Source: Beijerinckiaceae bacterium RH AL1 (GTDB lineage: Bacteria; Pseudomonadota; Alphaproteobacteria; Rhizobiales; Beijerinckiaceae). Taken from it: a stretch of 64,000 nt of DNA. The stretch is from positions 1,054,597-1,118,596 of the forward strand of contig LR590083.2 of assembly GCA_901457705.2 (NCBI GenBank). Reading direction: 5' to 3'. How positions within the stretch are numbered: position 1 is the first letter of the stretch; the number at the start of each line of letters is the position of its first letter. A program made the translations under genes and the position numbers. The notes under the pieces are model-generated. The model saw nothing but the letters and a program-made list of their open reading frames with translations, ran no database searches and was not told where the DNA came from. Positions 17,229-24,957 of this stretch are shown one piece after another.

Positions 17229-17723
17229 ATGATGGAGCTTCAGCGATACTGGGCCCTTTCGGAGGAAAAGAACTGGGCGGCCCTCCATGCCTTGCTCGAC
17301 GAGATGCGGGCGAATGCAGCTACGCCCGATGAAATAGCGAGTGAAGTGGCGTTCCGAGTCAGCACTCTCGAGAAGCAAGGACGTAACAACGACGCACTCG
17401 ATCTCCTGCGTGACCGAGGGCATCTATTTCTTTCGCAGTCCCATGCCACGCAAATTACGGCCCGCGTCTTGATAAAGCTAGGCCGCGAGCGGGATGCCTT
17501 GCAGGTCATGAGCGGCTCTCCCTACGAAGCTGAGATGAGCTCATGTCCGATGCGCGCGATGGACGCGAAGTTCTTTCACGCGGTTCTGCTGGCGAAATCG
17601 GGCGATCCGTCGGCGAAACAATGTCTGGAAGGCATCCCGGACGACTACATCCAAGTCACGGTCGATGGCGACGATCTCATCACCAAATCGGACGTCGTCG
17701 CGCTGATCGACAAACACCTCTAG
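17229..17723 (+). CDS. Unknown protein, lower-GC cargo gene in the phage block
   Basis: A 164-residue soluble protein I do not recognise. It is almost all helix by eye, with segments resembling degenerate TPR units (WAALHALLDEM; EKQGRNNDALDLLRDRG; KLGRERDALQVMSGS; HAVLLAKSGDPSAKQCLEG). Base composition is visibly less GC-rich and codon use less biased than in portal or terminase. It has its own spacing on both sides (113 bp and 158 bp), unlike the tightly packed phage genes. Position between portal and protease, different composition and independent spacing are those of a phage moron or cargo gene. Two methionines open the frame; either could start. Confidence 0.7.
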   Translation: MMELQRYWALSEEKNWAALHALLDEMRANAATPDEIASEVAFRVSTLEKQGRNNDALDLLRDRGHLFLSQSHATQITARVLIKLGRERDALQVMSGSPYEAEMSSCPMRAMDAKFFHAVLLAKSGDPSAKQCLEGIPDDYIQVTVDGDDLITKSDVVALIDKHL

Positions 17724-17881
17724 CGCGGGCCGGAGCGTCTTCGCCCGACCTGAGCATCGCACCGACCTTTTCCGCCCTGTTCGGGTAAAAACGATCGATC
17801 TCAAACAATCCCAAACCAAGCCCGACATGCCCGTCCGACGCGAGCCGGACGATCGTCGACGCACGTCTCGAAGGAGCCCCC

Positions 17882-18480
17882 ATGCTGCGACTCGACATCC
17901 CCATCACCAAGGTCGATGCCGCCAAGCGCCTCGTCTTCGGCGTCGCCACCGCCGAGGTCGAGGACCGCGCCGGCGAGATCTGCGACTACGCCTCGACGAA
18001 GCCGATGTACGAGAAATGGTCGGAGGCGATCGCCACCTCGTCGAACGGCCGCTCGTTCGGCAACCTGCGCGCCATGCACGGCCAGGTCGCGGCCGGCAAG
18101 GTGACGGAGATCGCCTTCAACGACGACGCCAGGCAGATCGAGATCTGCGCCAAGGTTGTCGACGACGCCGAGTGGCAGAAGGTTGAGGAGGGCGTCTACA
18201 CCGGCTTCAGCCAGGGCGGCACCTACGCGCGCCGCTGGACCGACGAGTCGGGCGCCAAGCGCTACACCGCCGATCCGCACGAGATCTCGCTCGTCGATCT
18301 GCCGTGCCTCGCCGAGGCGCGCTTCGAGATGGTGAAGGCCGACGGCTCGCACGAGTGGCGGCCGTTCAAGCCGGCCGCCGATGGGGTCAAGAAGATCGGC
18401 GCGCGCAACTCGGCCGAGGACCAGGCGCGCATCCAGGAGATGCACGACACCTCCGTGGCGCTCGGCGCGACCTGCGTGGT
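17882..18480 (+). pseudogene. Phage prohead protease (XkdF/S78-like), 3' end deleted
   Basis: The reading frame opens at the ATG 17882 after GAAGGAG and gives about 200 residues of a capsid maturation protease: RLVFGVATAEVEDRAGEICD, RAMHGQ (candidate catalytic His near residue 71), EEGVYTGFSQGG (candidate Ser near 112) and HEISLVDLPCLAEARFEMVK. At about 18475-18485, after SVALGATC, the frame turns into Arg/His-rich nonsense. It stays open by chance into the downstream NlpC/P60 gene, forming a spurious 434-residue ORF. The real C-terminus and following head genes have been lost. Confidence 0.78.
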
Positions 18481-18483
18481 CCG

Positions 18484-18743
18484 GCGCGGCGGCGGTGCAC
18501 ACGCAGGGCACCATCACCTTCACCTCCGGCGCGAACGCCGGCGTCTCCGCGACGGTGAAGAGCGTGGCGGCGGGCGCCTCGCTGACGCTCGCCTATCCGC
18601 TGCAGGCGGCTCCCGCGCCCGGCGACGCGTTCACCGTCTACCAGGGCTGCGATCATCGCCTGACGACCTGCCAGTCGCAGTTCGCCAACCAGGCCAACTT
18701 CCGCGGCTTCCCCTTCGTGCCGCCGCCGACGGTGGCGTTCTGA
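18484..18743 (+). pseudogene. DUF2163 phage protein, only the C-terminal end left
   Basis: In a different frame from the protease, about 85 residues match the C-terminal (phage BR0599-like) domain of DUF2163 proteins: HTQGTITFTSGANAG, PAPGDAFTVYQGCDHRLTTC and FANQANFRGFPFVPPP, ending at TGA 18741-18743. There is no start codon or N-terminus; the sequence begins directly at the deletion joint. In intact clusters this gene (GTA g13 equivalent) follows tape-measure and DUF2460 genes and precedes the NlpC/P60 gene, exactly as the surviving end does here. Confidence 0.78.
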
Positions 18744-19186
18744 TGCCTGTCTCGTCCGCCGACGTCGTCGCCGCCGCGCGCGCGTGGCTCGGCACGCCAT
18801 ACCACCCCTGCGCCGACATCCCTGGCGTCGGCGTCGACTGCGGCATGCTCATCGTGCGCGTCTATGTCGACCTCGGGCTCTGCGCGCCATTCGACCCGCG
18901 CCCGTACGCGCCGGACTGGCACCTTCATCGCGACGAGGAGCGCTACCTCGGCTTCCTGCTCGCGCGCTGTGTCGAGGTGCAGGCGCCGGCGCCCGGCGAC
19001 ATCGTGGCGCTGCGCTACGGCCGCTGCTGGTCGCACGCCGGCATCGTCAGCCGCGCGACGCCGCTCACCATCATCCATGCCTATGCGCCGGCGCGCTGCG
19101 TGCTCGAGGACGAGATCGCCCGCGATCCCGCCCTCGCGGCACCGGCGCGCGCGATGCGCATCTTCCGGCCGAAAGGTCTCGCGTGA
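18743..19186 (+). CDS. NlpC/P60 family phage cell-wall peptidase
   Basis: A 147-residue cysteine peptidase of the tail tip. It begins VVAAARAWLGTPYHPCADIP and has the catalytic cysteine in GVDCGMLIVRVY (near residue 34), the histidine in WSHAGIV (near 98) and a further polar residue in IIHAYAP. The start ATG overlaps the DUF2163 stop by one base (TGATG) and its own stop overlaps the next start (GTGA), so it keeps the original coupled arrangement. It happens to be in frame with the truncated protease upstream, but the ATG at 18743 is surely its own start. Confidence 0.85.
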   Translation: MPVSSADVVAAARAWLGTPYHPCADIPGVGVDCGMLIVRVYVDLGLCAPFDPRPYAPDWHLHRDEERYLGFLLARCVEVQAPAPGDIVALRYGRCWSHAGIVSRATPLTIIHAYAPARCVLEDEIARDPALAAPARAMRIFRPKGLA

Positions 19187-22092
19187 GCTTCTTCCGCTCC
19201 CCCGGCAACAGCCAGGTCGTCACGCCACAGTACACCGGCGTGCAAATGCAGGCGTCGTCGTCCGCGCTGCCGATCCCGATCCTGTGGGGCATGACGCTGG
19301 TCGCGCCCAACGTCGTGTGGGCCGGCGACTTCAACGCCTCGCCGCAGTACTCGCAGACGAGCGGCAAGGGCGGCATGTTCGGCGGCGGCAGCGGCCAGCC
19401 GACGAGCTACGAATATTTCACGGCGCTCGTCTTCGGGCTGTGCGAGGGCCCCATCACGGCGGTGCGCTGGGGCTACGACGGGCAGGACACCTACTCGCTC
19501 TACCAGCTCAACTGCCAGGTCATCGGCGGCGCCACGCCGCAGGCGCCGTGGAGCTACCTCACCGCCAATCATCAAAAGCGCGCGCTCGCCTATCCCGGCA
19601 CGGCGCTCGTCGTCTCGCCGTCCTACGATCTCGGCTCGTCGGCCTCGGTCGGCTCGCTGTCGTTCGAGGTGGTCGGCACGTTCTCGGGCTCGAGCGTCAC
19701 CGCCACGGACGCCGATCCCGCCGAGATCGTGTTCGACTTCCTCACCAACGCGCAATACGGCGTCGGCTTCCCCGCGGCCTCGATCGACGCGACGAGCCTC
19801 TACGGGCTCACCGGCGCGACCTACCAGGCCTATTGCGCGGCGGCCGGGATCGGCCTGTCGCCGGCGCTCGTCGACCAGGAGGGCGCGAGCTCGATCCTCG
19901 CGCGCTGGCTGCAGCTCACCAACTCGACCGCCGTCTGGTCGGGCGGCCGGCTCAAGATCATCCCGTTCGGCGATGCGCCGATCGGAGGCGTCCTCGCCAG
20001 CGGCGCCACCGCAAGCTTTTCGCCCAACGCGACGCCCGTCTACGATCTCACCGACGACGACTTCATCGCCGGCACCGATGCCGACCCGGTTCTCGTTACC
20101 CGCTCCGACCCCTACAGCGTGCCGAACGTCGTCAACCTTGAGGTGCTGAGCCGCGCGCCCACGGCGGCATATGGTCAGATCACCAACCAGCCGAACTACT
20201 ACGCGCCGACGCCGATCCAGGCGCGCGACCAGAATGCGATCGAGACCTACGGCCTGCGGATCGGACCGACCGTAACAGCACATGAAATATGCACGGTCGC
20301 CATTGGCCAGATCGCCGCCCAGCTCATCCTCCAGCGCGCGCTCTACGTGCGCAACACGTACGCGTTCAAGCTCTCGTGGGAGTGTTGTCTGCTGGAGCCG
20401 ATGGACATCGTCACGCTGAGCGATGCCAGCCTCGGCCTAGTCAAGGCGCCGGTGCGCATAATCGAGATATCCGAGGATGGCGACGGGCTGCTTGATGTGA
20501 CGGCCGAGGAATACCCCGGCACCGTCGCCTCGACGCCGGGCTACGCTGTCGACCCCTCGACCAACGAAGGCACTGTCCCGCGCAGCATTGCGCCGGCGCC
20601 GGTCAATGCCCCGATCATCTTCGAGCCGCCGTCCGAGCTCACGGGCGGCGTCGCGCAGCTGCGAATTGGCGTCTCCGGCGGCACGAACGGCATCGCCGAT
20701 CCGAACTGGGGCGGCGCGGCGATCTTCGCGTCAACCGACAACACCACCTATACGCAGATCGGCTCGGCTACGAACCCGTCGCGCATGGGTGCTCTGACGG
20801 CGGCGATCGGCGCGCCACCTGGCGGGTCGTCCGACACGCTGCAGGTGAGCTTCGCCGAAAGCGGAGCGACAATCGTCGCGTCATCGACGCCGACGCTGAT
20901 CCTGGTCGATGCCGAGATCATGAGTTTCACGACCGCGACGCTGACAGCCAGCAACGCCTACACGCTCGGCGGCCTGTCGCGGAAGCTCTACGGCCAGCAA
21001 GGCGGGGCGCATGCCGTCGGCGCGCCGGCGCTGGTGCTCGATGCTTCGGTCTTCACCTGGGCATTGCCGCAAAACCTGGTGGGCACGCAGCTCTGGCTCA
21101 AGTTTGCGAGCTTCAATGTCTTCGGGGCGGCTCAGCAGGATCTATCGACTTGCACCGCCTATCCATACACGCCTGTCGGCTCGAGTCTGTTTGGTCCGGT
21201 CAGCCAATCGATTGCCGCGGGCAATTCCTTCGACGAGGGCCTGGCCTCGGCGGCGGTGACGCAGAGCGACGACTACGGCCTTGCCTCCGATCCCTACACG
21301 CGCACCCTCGACATGGGGCTTGCCTCGGAGAGCGCGACGGCGCTCGCCGTGCAGTCGGGCGGCACAGGCGCGGCCTCGCCGGCCGCGGCGCGCCAGAATA
21401 TTGGCGCAGCGGCCAGCGGCGCCAATAGTGACATCACGAGCCTCACCGCGCTCACATCAGCCACGATCGGCAAGGCCAAGGCGACCGACACGGGCGCGCT
21501 GTCCTATCTCTCCGGCGGCACGACCCGCGCCTCGGCGGGCCTGCTGGCATCGGACCGCTACCGCGTCTCGGTCTCGACGTCGGGCGTCAGCTTCGCGCAG
21601 GCGCTGGACCTCGACCCGGCGACGGGCCACGTCGGGCTGGCCGGTTACACCGCCGACGGCAACAACGCGCTCGGCGTGCTCGGCACTGCCTGCCTCTTCG
21701 CCGCCTCGACCGACTCGATGCGCTTCACCTTCTCCAAGGTGGCGACCGCCAACGACGCAACGCTGTCGTTCCAGACGAGCTTCTCGACCCGCGCGCTGCT
21801 CGGCACGACGGGGTCCGACCAGTTCCAGCTCAAGGTCTCGCCGGACGGCTCGAGCTACTACCAGGTCGTGGTTTGCGATCAGACGACCGGCAATGCGCTT
21901 TTCAAGGCGCTCGTCGGCCTCGCGTCCTACACCGTCGCGGCACTTCCCGCCGCCGCCTTCAACGGGGCGCTCGCCTTCGCCAGCAACGGCCGCAAGGCGT
22001 CGGAGGCGGCAGGCGCCGGCACCGGCGTCGTCGCGGCCTATTCCAACGGCGCCTGGCGGCGCCTTGCCGACGACACCGTCGTCGCCTCCTGA
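19183..22092 (+). CDS. Large phage tail protein (host-contact hub)
   Basis: A 969-residue tail protein starting at GTG 19183. The first half has LPILWG-type motifs (ALPIPILWGMTLVAPNVVW) and a Phage-tail_3-like domain (near residues 280-450: DDDFIAGTDADPVLVTRSDPY... CLLEPMDIVTL). The second half is Ser/Thr/Ala-rich with tail-fibre features: GGTGAASPAAARQNIGAAAS near residue 725, a typical fibre repeat, and a C-terminal NGRKASEAAGAGTGVVAAYS. It resembles the last large gene of GTA and siphophage tail modules, fused to a fibre-like end. It appears intact. Confidence 0.85.
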   Translation: MSFFRSPGNSQVVTPQYTGVQMQASSSALPIPILWGMTLVAPNVVWAGDFNASPQYSQTSGKGGMFGGGSGQPTSYEYFTALVFGLCEGPITAVRWGYDGQDTYSLYQLNCQVIGGATPQAPWSYLTANHQKRALAYPGTALVVSPSYDLGSSASVGSLSFEVVGTFSGSSVTATDADPAEIVFDFLTNAQYGVGFPAASIDATSLYGLTGATYQAYCAAAGIGLSPALVDQEGASSILARWLQLTNSTAVWSGGRLKIIPFGDAPIGGVLASGATASFSPNATPVYDLTDDDFIAGTDADPVLVTRSDPYSVPNVVNLEVLSRAPTAAYGQITNQPNYYAPTPIQARDQNAIETYGLRIGPTVTAHEICTVAIGQIAAQLILQRALYVRNTYAFKLSWECCLLEPMDIVTLSDASLGLVKAPVRIIEISEDGDGLLDVTAEEYPGTVASTPGYAVDPSTNEGTVPRSIAPAPVNAPIIFEPPSELTGGVAQLRIGVSGGTNGIADPNWGGAAIFASTDNTTYTQIGSATNPSRMGALTAAIGAPPGGSSDTLQVSFAESGATIVASSTPTLILVDAEIMSFTTATLTASNAYTLGGLSRKLYGQQGGAHAVGAPALVLDASVFTWALPQNLVGTQLWLKFASFNVFGAAQQDLSTCTAYPYTPVGSSLFGPVSQSIAAGNSFDEGLASAAVTQSDDYGLASDPYTRTLDMGLASESATALAVQSGGTGAASPAAARQNIGAAASGANSDITSLTALTSATIGKAKATDTGALSYLSGGTTRASAGLLASDRYRVSVSTSGVSFAQALDLDPATGHVGLAGYTADGNNALGVLGTACLFAASTDSMRFTFSKVATANDATLSFQTSFSTRALLGTTGSDQFQLKVSPDGSSYYQVVVCDQTTGNALFKALVGLASYTVAALPAAAFNGALAFASNGRKASEAAGAGTGVVAAYSNGAWRRLADDTVVAS

Positions 22093-22107
22093 GCAGCGAG
22101 ATCAGCC

Positions 22108-23019
22108 ATGTCCGTGCAAGTCCGTCGCCGCCGCGAGGCGGGGTCCTTCCTCTCGACCTACGTCGGGGCGCAGGGCGAGCTCCTCGTCGACACGACCAAC
22201 AATCGCGTCCAGGTCCACGACGGTGTCGCGCCGGGCGGCTGGCCCGCCGCCGGCATCGCCGATCTCGCCGGCCGCAACATGATCCTCAACGGCACCTTCG
22301 CGATCAACCAGCGCGCCTACGCGTCCGGCACGGCGCTCGCGGCCGGCGCCTATGCCCACGACCGGTGGAAGGCCGGCAGCGGGGGCTGCACGTACACGTT
22401 CACGCAAGCCGTCCCGGACACGAGCGTGATCATCACCGCCGGCAGCCTCGTCCAGGCCGTCGATGCCTCGAACGTCTACGCGACGACGGCGCTGTGGCTG
22501 ACGTGGACCGGCACGGCCACCGCGCGGGTGTGGCAGGGCACCGCATCCGGCGCCTTTGCGAGCGGCACGGCGGTGAAGGTCGGCGGCGTGCAGGTGAACG
22601 CCTTGCCGGTCGCCGGGCTGACCATCGGCACCGCGCTCAGCGTCGAGTTTTCGAGCGGCACCGTCGGCCTGGTGCAGCTCGAGGCGGCTCTGCCGAACGC
22701 CGGGCCGACGCGGTTCGAGCGCCGGCATGGCGAGATGGCGCTGTGCCAGCGGTACTACTGGGCCTACGCGGCTTCGGGCAACGGCGAGTACTTTTGGGGC
22801 CTGCTGTCGGGCACGCCCTACCTCGGCCTGCGCGTCGCCTATCCGGTCACGATGCGGGCGGTCCCGACGATCGTCTTCTCCGCGAGCAGCACCGGGACCT
22901 TCGCGTCGGGCATGCCGCTCGTCCAGAACATATCGTCCGGCGCGGCCTTCCTGCGTGGCGACAACACCACCACGGCCTTGACCTACCTGAACTCCATAGC
23001 CGCCAACGCGGAGATCTGA
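22108..23019 (+). CDS. Phage tail fibre / tropism-determinant-like protein
   Basis: A 303-residue protein. The N-terminus (EAGSFLSTYVGAQGELLVDT, then NNRVQVHDGVAPGGWP) is the short attachment domain found at the start of many tail fibres and the major tropism determinant. The rest (AGRNMILNGTFAINQRAY onward, Ser/Thr/Gly-rich) is like generic phage structural proteins containing LIGGNFDTNPWQRG-type modules. It lies 15 bp after the large tail gene and is presumably a receptor-binding or collar protein. The precise role is inferred. Confidence 0.72.
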   Translation: MSVQVRRRREAGSFLSTYVGAQGELLVDTTNNRVQVHDGVAPGGWPAAGIADLAGRNMILNGTFAINQRAYASGTALAAGAYAHDRWKAGSGGCTYTFTQAVPDTSVIITAGSLVQAVDASNVYATTALWLTWTGTATARVWQGTASGAFASGTAVKVGGVQVNALPVAGLTIGTALSVEFSSGTVGLVQLEAALPNAGPTRFERRHGEMALCQRYYWAYAASGNGEYFWGLLSGTPYLGLRVAYPVTMRAVPTIVFSASSTGTFASGMPLVQNISSGAAFLRGDNTTTALTYLNSIAANAEI

Positions 23020-23020
23020 C

Positions 23021-23233
23021 GTGAGCTACACGGTGCTGATCGATCCAACGACGGGGAAGAAAAACCCGGGCCTCATCGCGCGCGACAGCGATGGCGCCGT
23101 CATTCCCGCCGATCCGATGAACGCGGACTGGGCGGCGTACCAGGCCTGGCTCGAGGCCGGAAACAAGCCGTCTGAGCCGCAGGCACCAGCGCCGCAACCA
23201 TCGCACAAGGCAAGTCGTCCTGGCCAACAGTAA
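23021..23233 (+). CDS. Small phage tail-associated protein
   Basis: A 70-residue product from a GTG start at 23021, directly after the fibre gene stop. It begins SYTVLIDPTTGKKNPGLIAR and contains ADPMNADWAAYQAWLEAGN, a tail-assembly-chaperone-like helix seen in small genes next to fibre genes, then a Pro/Gln-rich end. The placement suggests a fibre assembly helper. Low conservation is expected and the call is tentative. Confidence 0.55.
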   Translation: MSYTVLIDPTTGKKNPGLIARDSDGAVIPADPMNADWAAYQAWLEAGNKPSEPQAPAPQPSHKASRPGQQ

Positions 23234-23316
23234 TGCGGCGCGGCGGCTACCACCTTCGGACTAGGAACGAACGTCAGGATCAACAGATTATCACTTCGCG
23301 GAACTAAAACTTACGA

Positions 23317-23526
23317 ATGCGCGGAGTGACGGACGTGGACAAGGCCGGGCAGCCGATCGAGCTTCATCGCGGGGATCGTGTCGCGCTTGCGGACGACGAT
23401 TGGGATCTCGTCGGCCACAAGCTGATCATCGTCGATCCGGAGCCCGTGCCGGGGTCGTTCCAATGCGTCATCGACGCCGACGGCGAGCAGCTGACCGTCA
23501 GCCGCGCCTCGCTTCGCCCGTTCTAG
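23317..23526 (+). CDS. Small hypothetical protein in the phage block
   Basis: A 69-residue acidic protein (MRGVTDVDKAGQPIELHRGD, then WDLVGHKLIIVDPEPVPGSF). It looks like a compact beta-domain (DRVALADDDWDLVGHKL). I do not recognise it. It lies just before two terminator hairpins at the end of the tail module, so it probably ends that transcript. It could be chromosomal cargo or a phage gene. Confidence 0.5.
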   Translation: MRGVTDVDKAGQPIELHRGDRVALADDDWDLVGHKLIIVDPEPVPGSFQCVIDADGEQLTVSRASLRPF

Positions 23527-23577
23527 GCCGCCGCCCGCGGAAGCGGGACGATCGAGCCTAGAGTCCAAGAACCTTCG

Positions 23578-23608
23578 GCCCGCCCCTCCGGCGGGCTTCT
23601 TTTTTTTT
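23578..23608 (+). terminator. Intrinsic terminator after the tail module
   Basis: A 7-bp GC stem (23578-23584 with 23590-23596) with a five-base loop, followed by TTCTTTTTTTTT. This ends the transcript from the tail genes, separating it from the lysis genes. Confidence 0.88.
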
Positions 23609-23643
23609 CGTGCGGCGGCGCGCCAGCGTCGCCGTGACCCCTC

Positions 23644-23673
23644 ACGGCCCGAGCCCCCGCGCGGGCCGTTTTC
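23644..23673 (+). terminator. Second hairpin before the lysozyme gene
   Basis: An 8-bp stem (23644-23651 with 23662-23669), ten-base loop, then TTTTCG. It comes 35 bp after the first terminator and ends just before the lysozyme ribosome binding site (GGAGG at 23676-23680). It may back up the first terminator or shape the start of the lysis mRNA. Confidence 0.6.
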
Positions 23674-23686
23674 GTTGGAGGACAGC

Positions 23687-24481
23687 ATGGTGCGACATAT
23701 CGACGAGGCCGGACGCGCTGCCATCAAGCACTTCGAGTCCTGCAGACTGGAGGCCTACCGCGACGCCGGCGGTGTCTGGACCATCGGCTGGGGCTCGACC
23801 CGCGGCGTCACGCCCGGGATGACCATCACCCAGGCGGAGGCCGACCAGCGCTTCGAAGCCGACCTCGCGCCGGCCGAGACGGCGGTGGCGAGCCTCGTGC
23901 GGGTCCCGCTCACCGACGGCCAGTTCGCCGCGCTCGTCAGCTTCGTCTTCAACTGCGGCGCCGGCACGCTGCGCACGTCGTCGCTGCTGCGCCTCCTCAA
24001 CGGCGGCGACTACGCCGCCGTGCCGGCCGAGCTCCGGCGCTTCCGCTTCGCGCACGGCAAGCCGCTCAAGGGCCTGGCCGTGCGGCGCGCGGCGGAAGCG
24101 GCGCTCTGGGCCGGACTCGATCCGCTGCCGACGGCGCGGCCGAAAGCCGCCGCGCCGCACGGCACGCCCCAAACTCCCGGATCGCGGCCGCCGTCGTCCG
24201 CACCGGCGAGCCCTCCCACGACGGATAGGACAAGCAGCATGGGCGCACTCACCACCATCTCCTCCATCTTCAGCCTCGTCGAGACCTTCGGCCCGCTCAT
24301 TCCCGAGGTCGTCGCCGAGGTGCCGGACATCGCCAAGAAGGCCGCCAAGCTCGCGACCGACGTGAAGGCCATGGACGTCACCGACTCGATCTCCGACCTC
24401 GAGGCGCTCGTCGCCGCCGCGGCGGTGCCGTTCGGCGTCATCACCAAGACCGTCGAGGCCTCGAAGTCGCTCACCGCCTGA
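23687..24481 (+). CDS. Phage lysozyme (GH24) with an extra C-terminal segment
   Basis: An endolysin that cuts peptidoglycan. The 264-residue product starts MVRHIDEAGRAAIKHFESCR and has the T4-type triad E17-D26-T32 (E-8-D-5-T spacing) in HFESCRLEAYRDAGGVWTIGWG. The lysozyme domain ends near residue 145. A Pro/Ala/Ser linker follows, then an 80-residue helical end (MGALTTISSIFSLVETFGPL...). That last part begins with an ATG at 24240 and could be its own small gene reading in the same frame. GGAGG lies 6 bases before the ATG at 23687. Confidence 0.87.
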   Translation: MVRHIDEAGRAAIKHFESCRLEAYRDAGGVWTIGWGSTRGVTPGMTITQAEADQRFEADLAPAETAVASLVRVPLTDGQFAALVSFVFNCGAGTLRTSSLLRLLNGGDYAAVPAELRRFRFAHGKPLKGLAVRRAAEAALWAGLDPLPTARPKAAAPHGTPQTPGSRPPSSAPASPPTTDRTSSMGALTTISSIFSLVETFGPLIPEVVAEVPDIAKKAAKLATDVKAMDVTDSISDLEALVAAAAVPFGVITKTVEASKSLTA

Positions 24482-24495
24482 GGCGGCGCGATCCT

Positions 24496-24519
24496 GCGGC
24501 GGGCGTCCGCGCCCGCCGC
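24496..24519 (+). terminator. Strong hairpin after the lysozyme gene
   Basis: A 10-bp perfect GC stem (24496-24505 with 24510-24519) with a TCCG tetraloop. The bases after it (TTCCGTTG) are only weakly T-rich, so it may be an inefficient terminator or an mRNA-stabilising hairpin between lysozyme and the next gene. Confidence 0.5.
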
Positions 24520-24540
24520 TTCCGTTGACGCGAGGCCTTG

Positions 24541-24957
24541 ATGAGCGAGCTTCCGGACGACCTCAGCGAGACGAACATCCGCTTCATCGTCGAGACGGTG
24601 CGGGACGCGCTGCGCAACGACCGCCCGACGCCGCAGCCCGGCCTCGTGCGCCTGCCGGAGGACGACCGGCTGCGCTCGATCGTCGGCGATATCCTCGAGC
24701 GCAAGCTGTCGCAGTTCGAAAAGCGCGTCGAGGCGATCGTGCGGACCGAGATCGAGACCTCGCTCCGCCGCATCGGCCTGCGCATCGACGACGCGCACAT
24801 CGACCAGACGGCGGAGGAATTTCGCTCGATGATCAGGACGCACCGCAACGTGAACCGGCTCGTCACCGGCCTCGGCATCACGCTGGTGACGGGCATGTTC
24901 TTCGGCCTGCTGAAGCTGCTCGGGCTGAACCTCGGCGCAATCGTGGGCGAGCATTGA
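24541..24957 (+). CDS. Lysis-region membrane protein, possible holin partner
   Basis: A 138-residue protein with a charged helical body (residues 1-100, including LERKLSQFEKRVEAIVRTEI, probably coiled) and one membrane helix near the C-terminus (LVTGLGITLVTGMFFGLLKL). Location directly after lysozyme suggests a holin, spanin or lysis regulator. A single C-terminal helix is unusual for a classical holin. The TTG at 24538 directly before the ATG is an alternative start. Its stop overlaps the next gene's TTG start. Confidence 0.6.
   Translation: MSELPDDLSETNIRFIVETVRDALRNDRPTPQPGLVRLPEDDRLRSIVGDILERKLSQFEKRVEAIVRTEIETSLRRIGLRIDDAHIDQTAEEFRSMIRTHRNVNRLVTGLGITLVTGMFFGLLKLLGLNLGAIVGEH

Noticed and set aside
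17882-19186. One continuous 434-residue ORF that looks like a protease-NlpC/P60 fusion protein
   Set aside because: The middle third is the wrong frame of a DUF2163 gene (Arg/His-rich nonsense), and NlpC/P60 has its own ATG coupled to the DUF2163 stop. A real fusion is unlikely.
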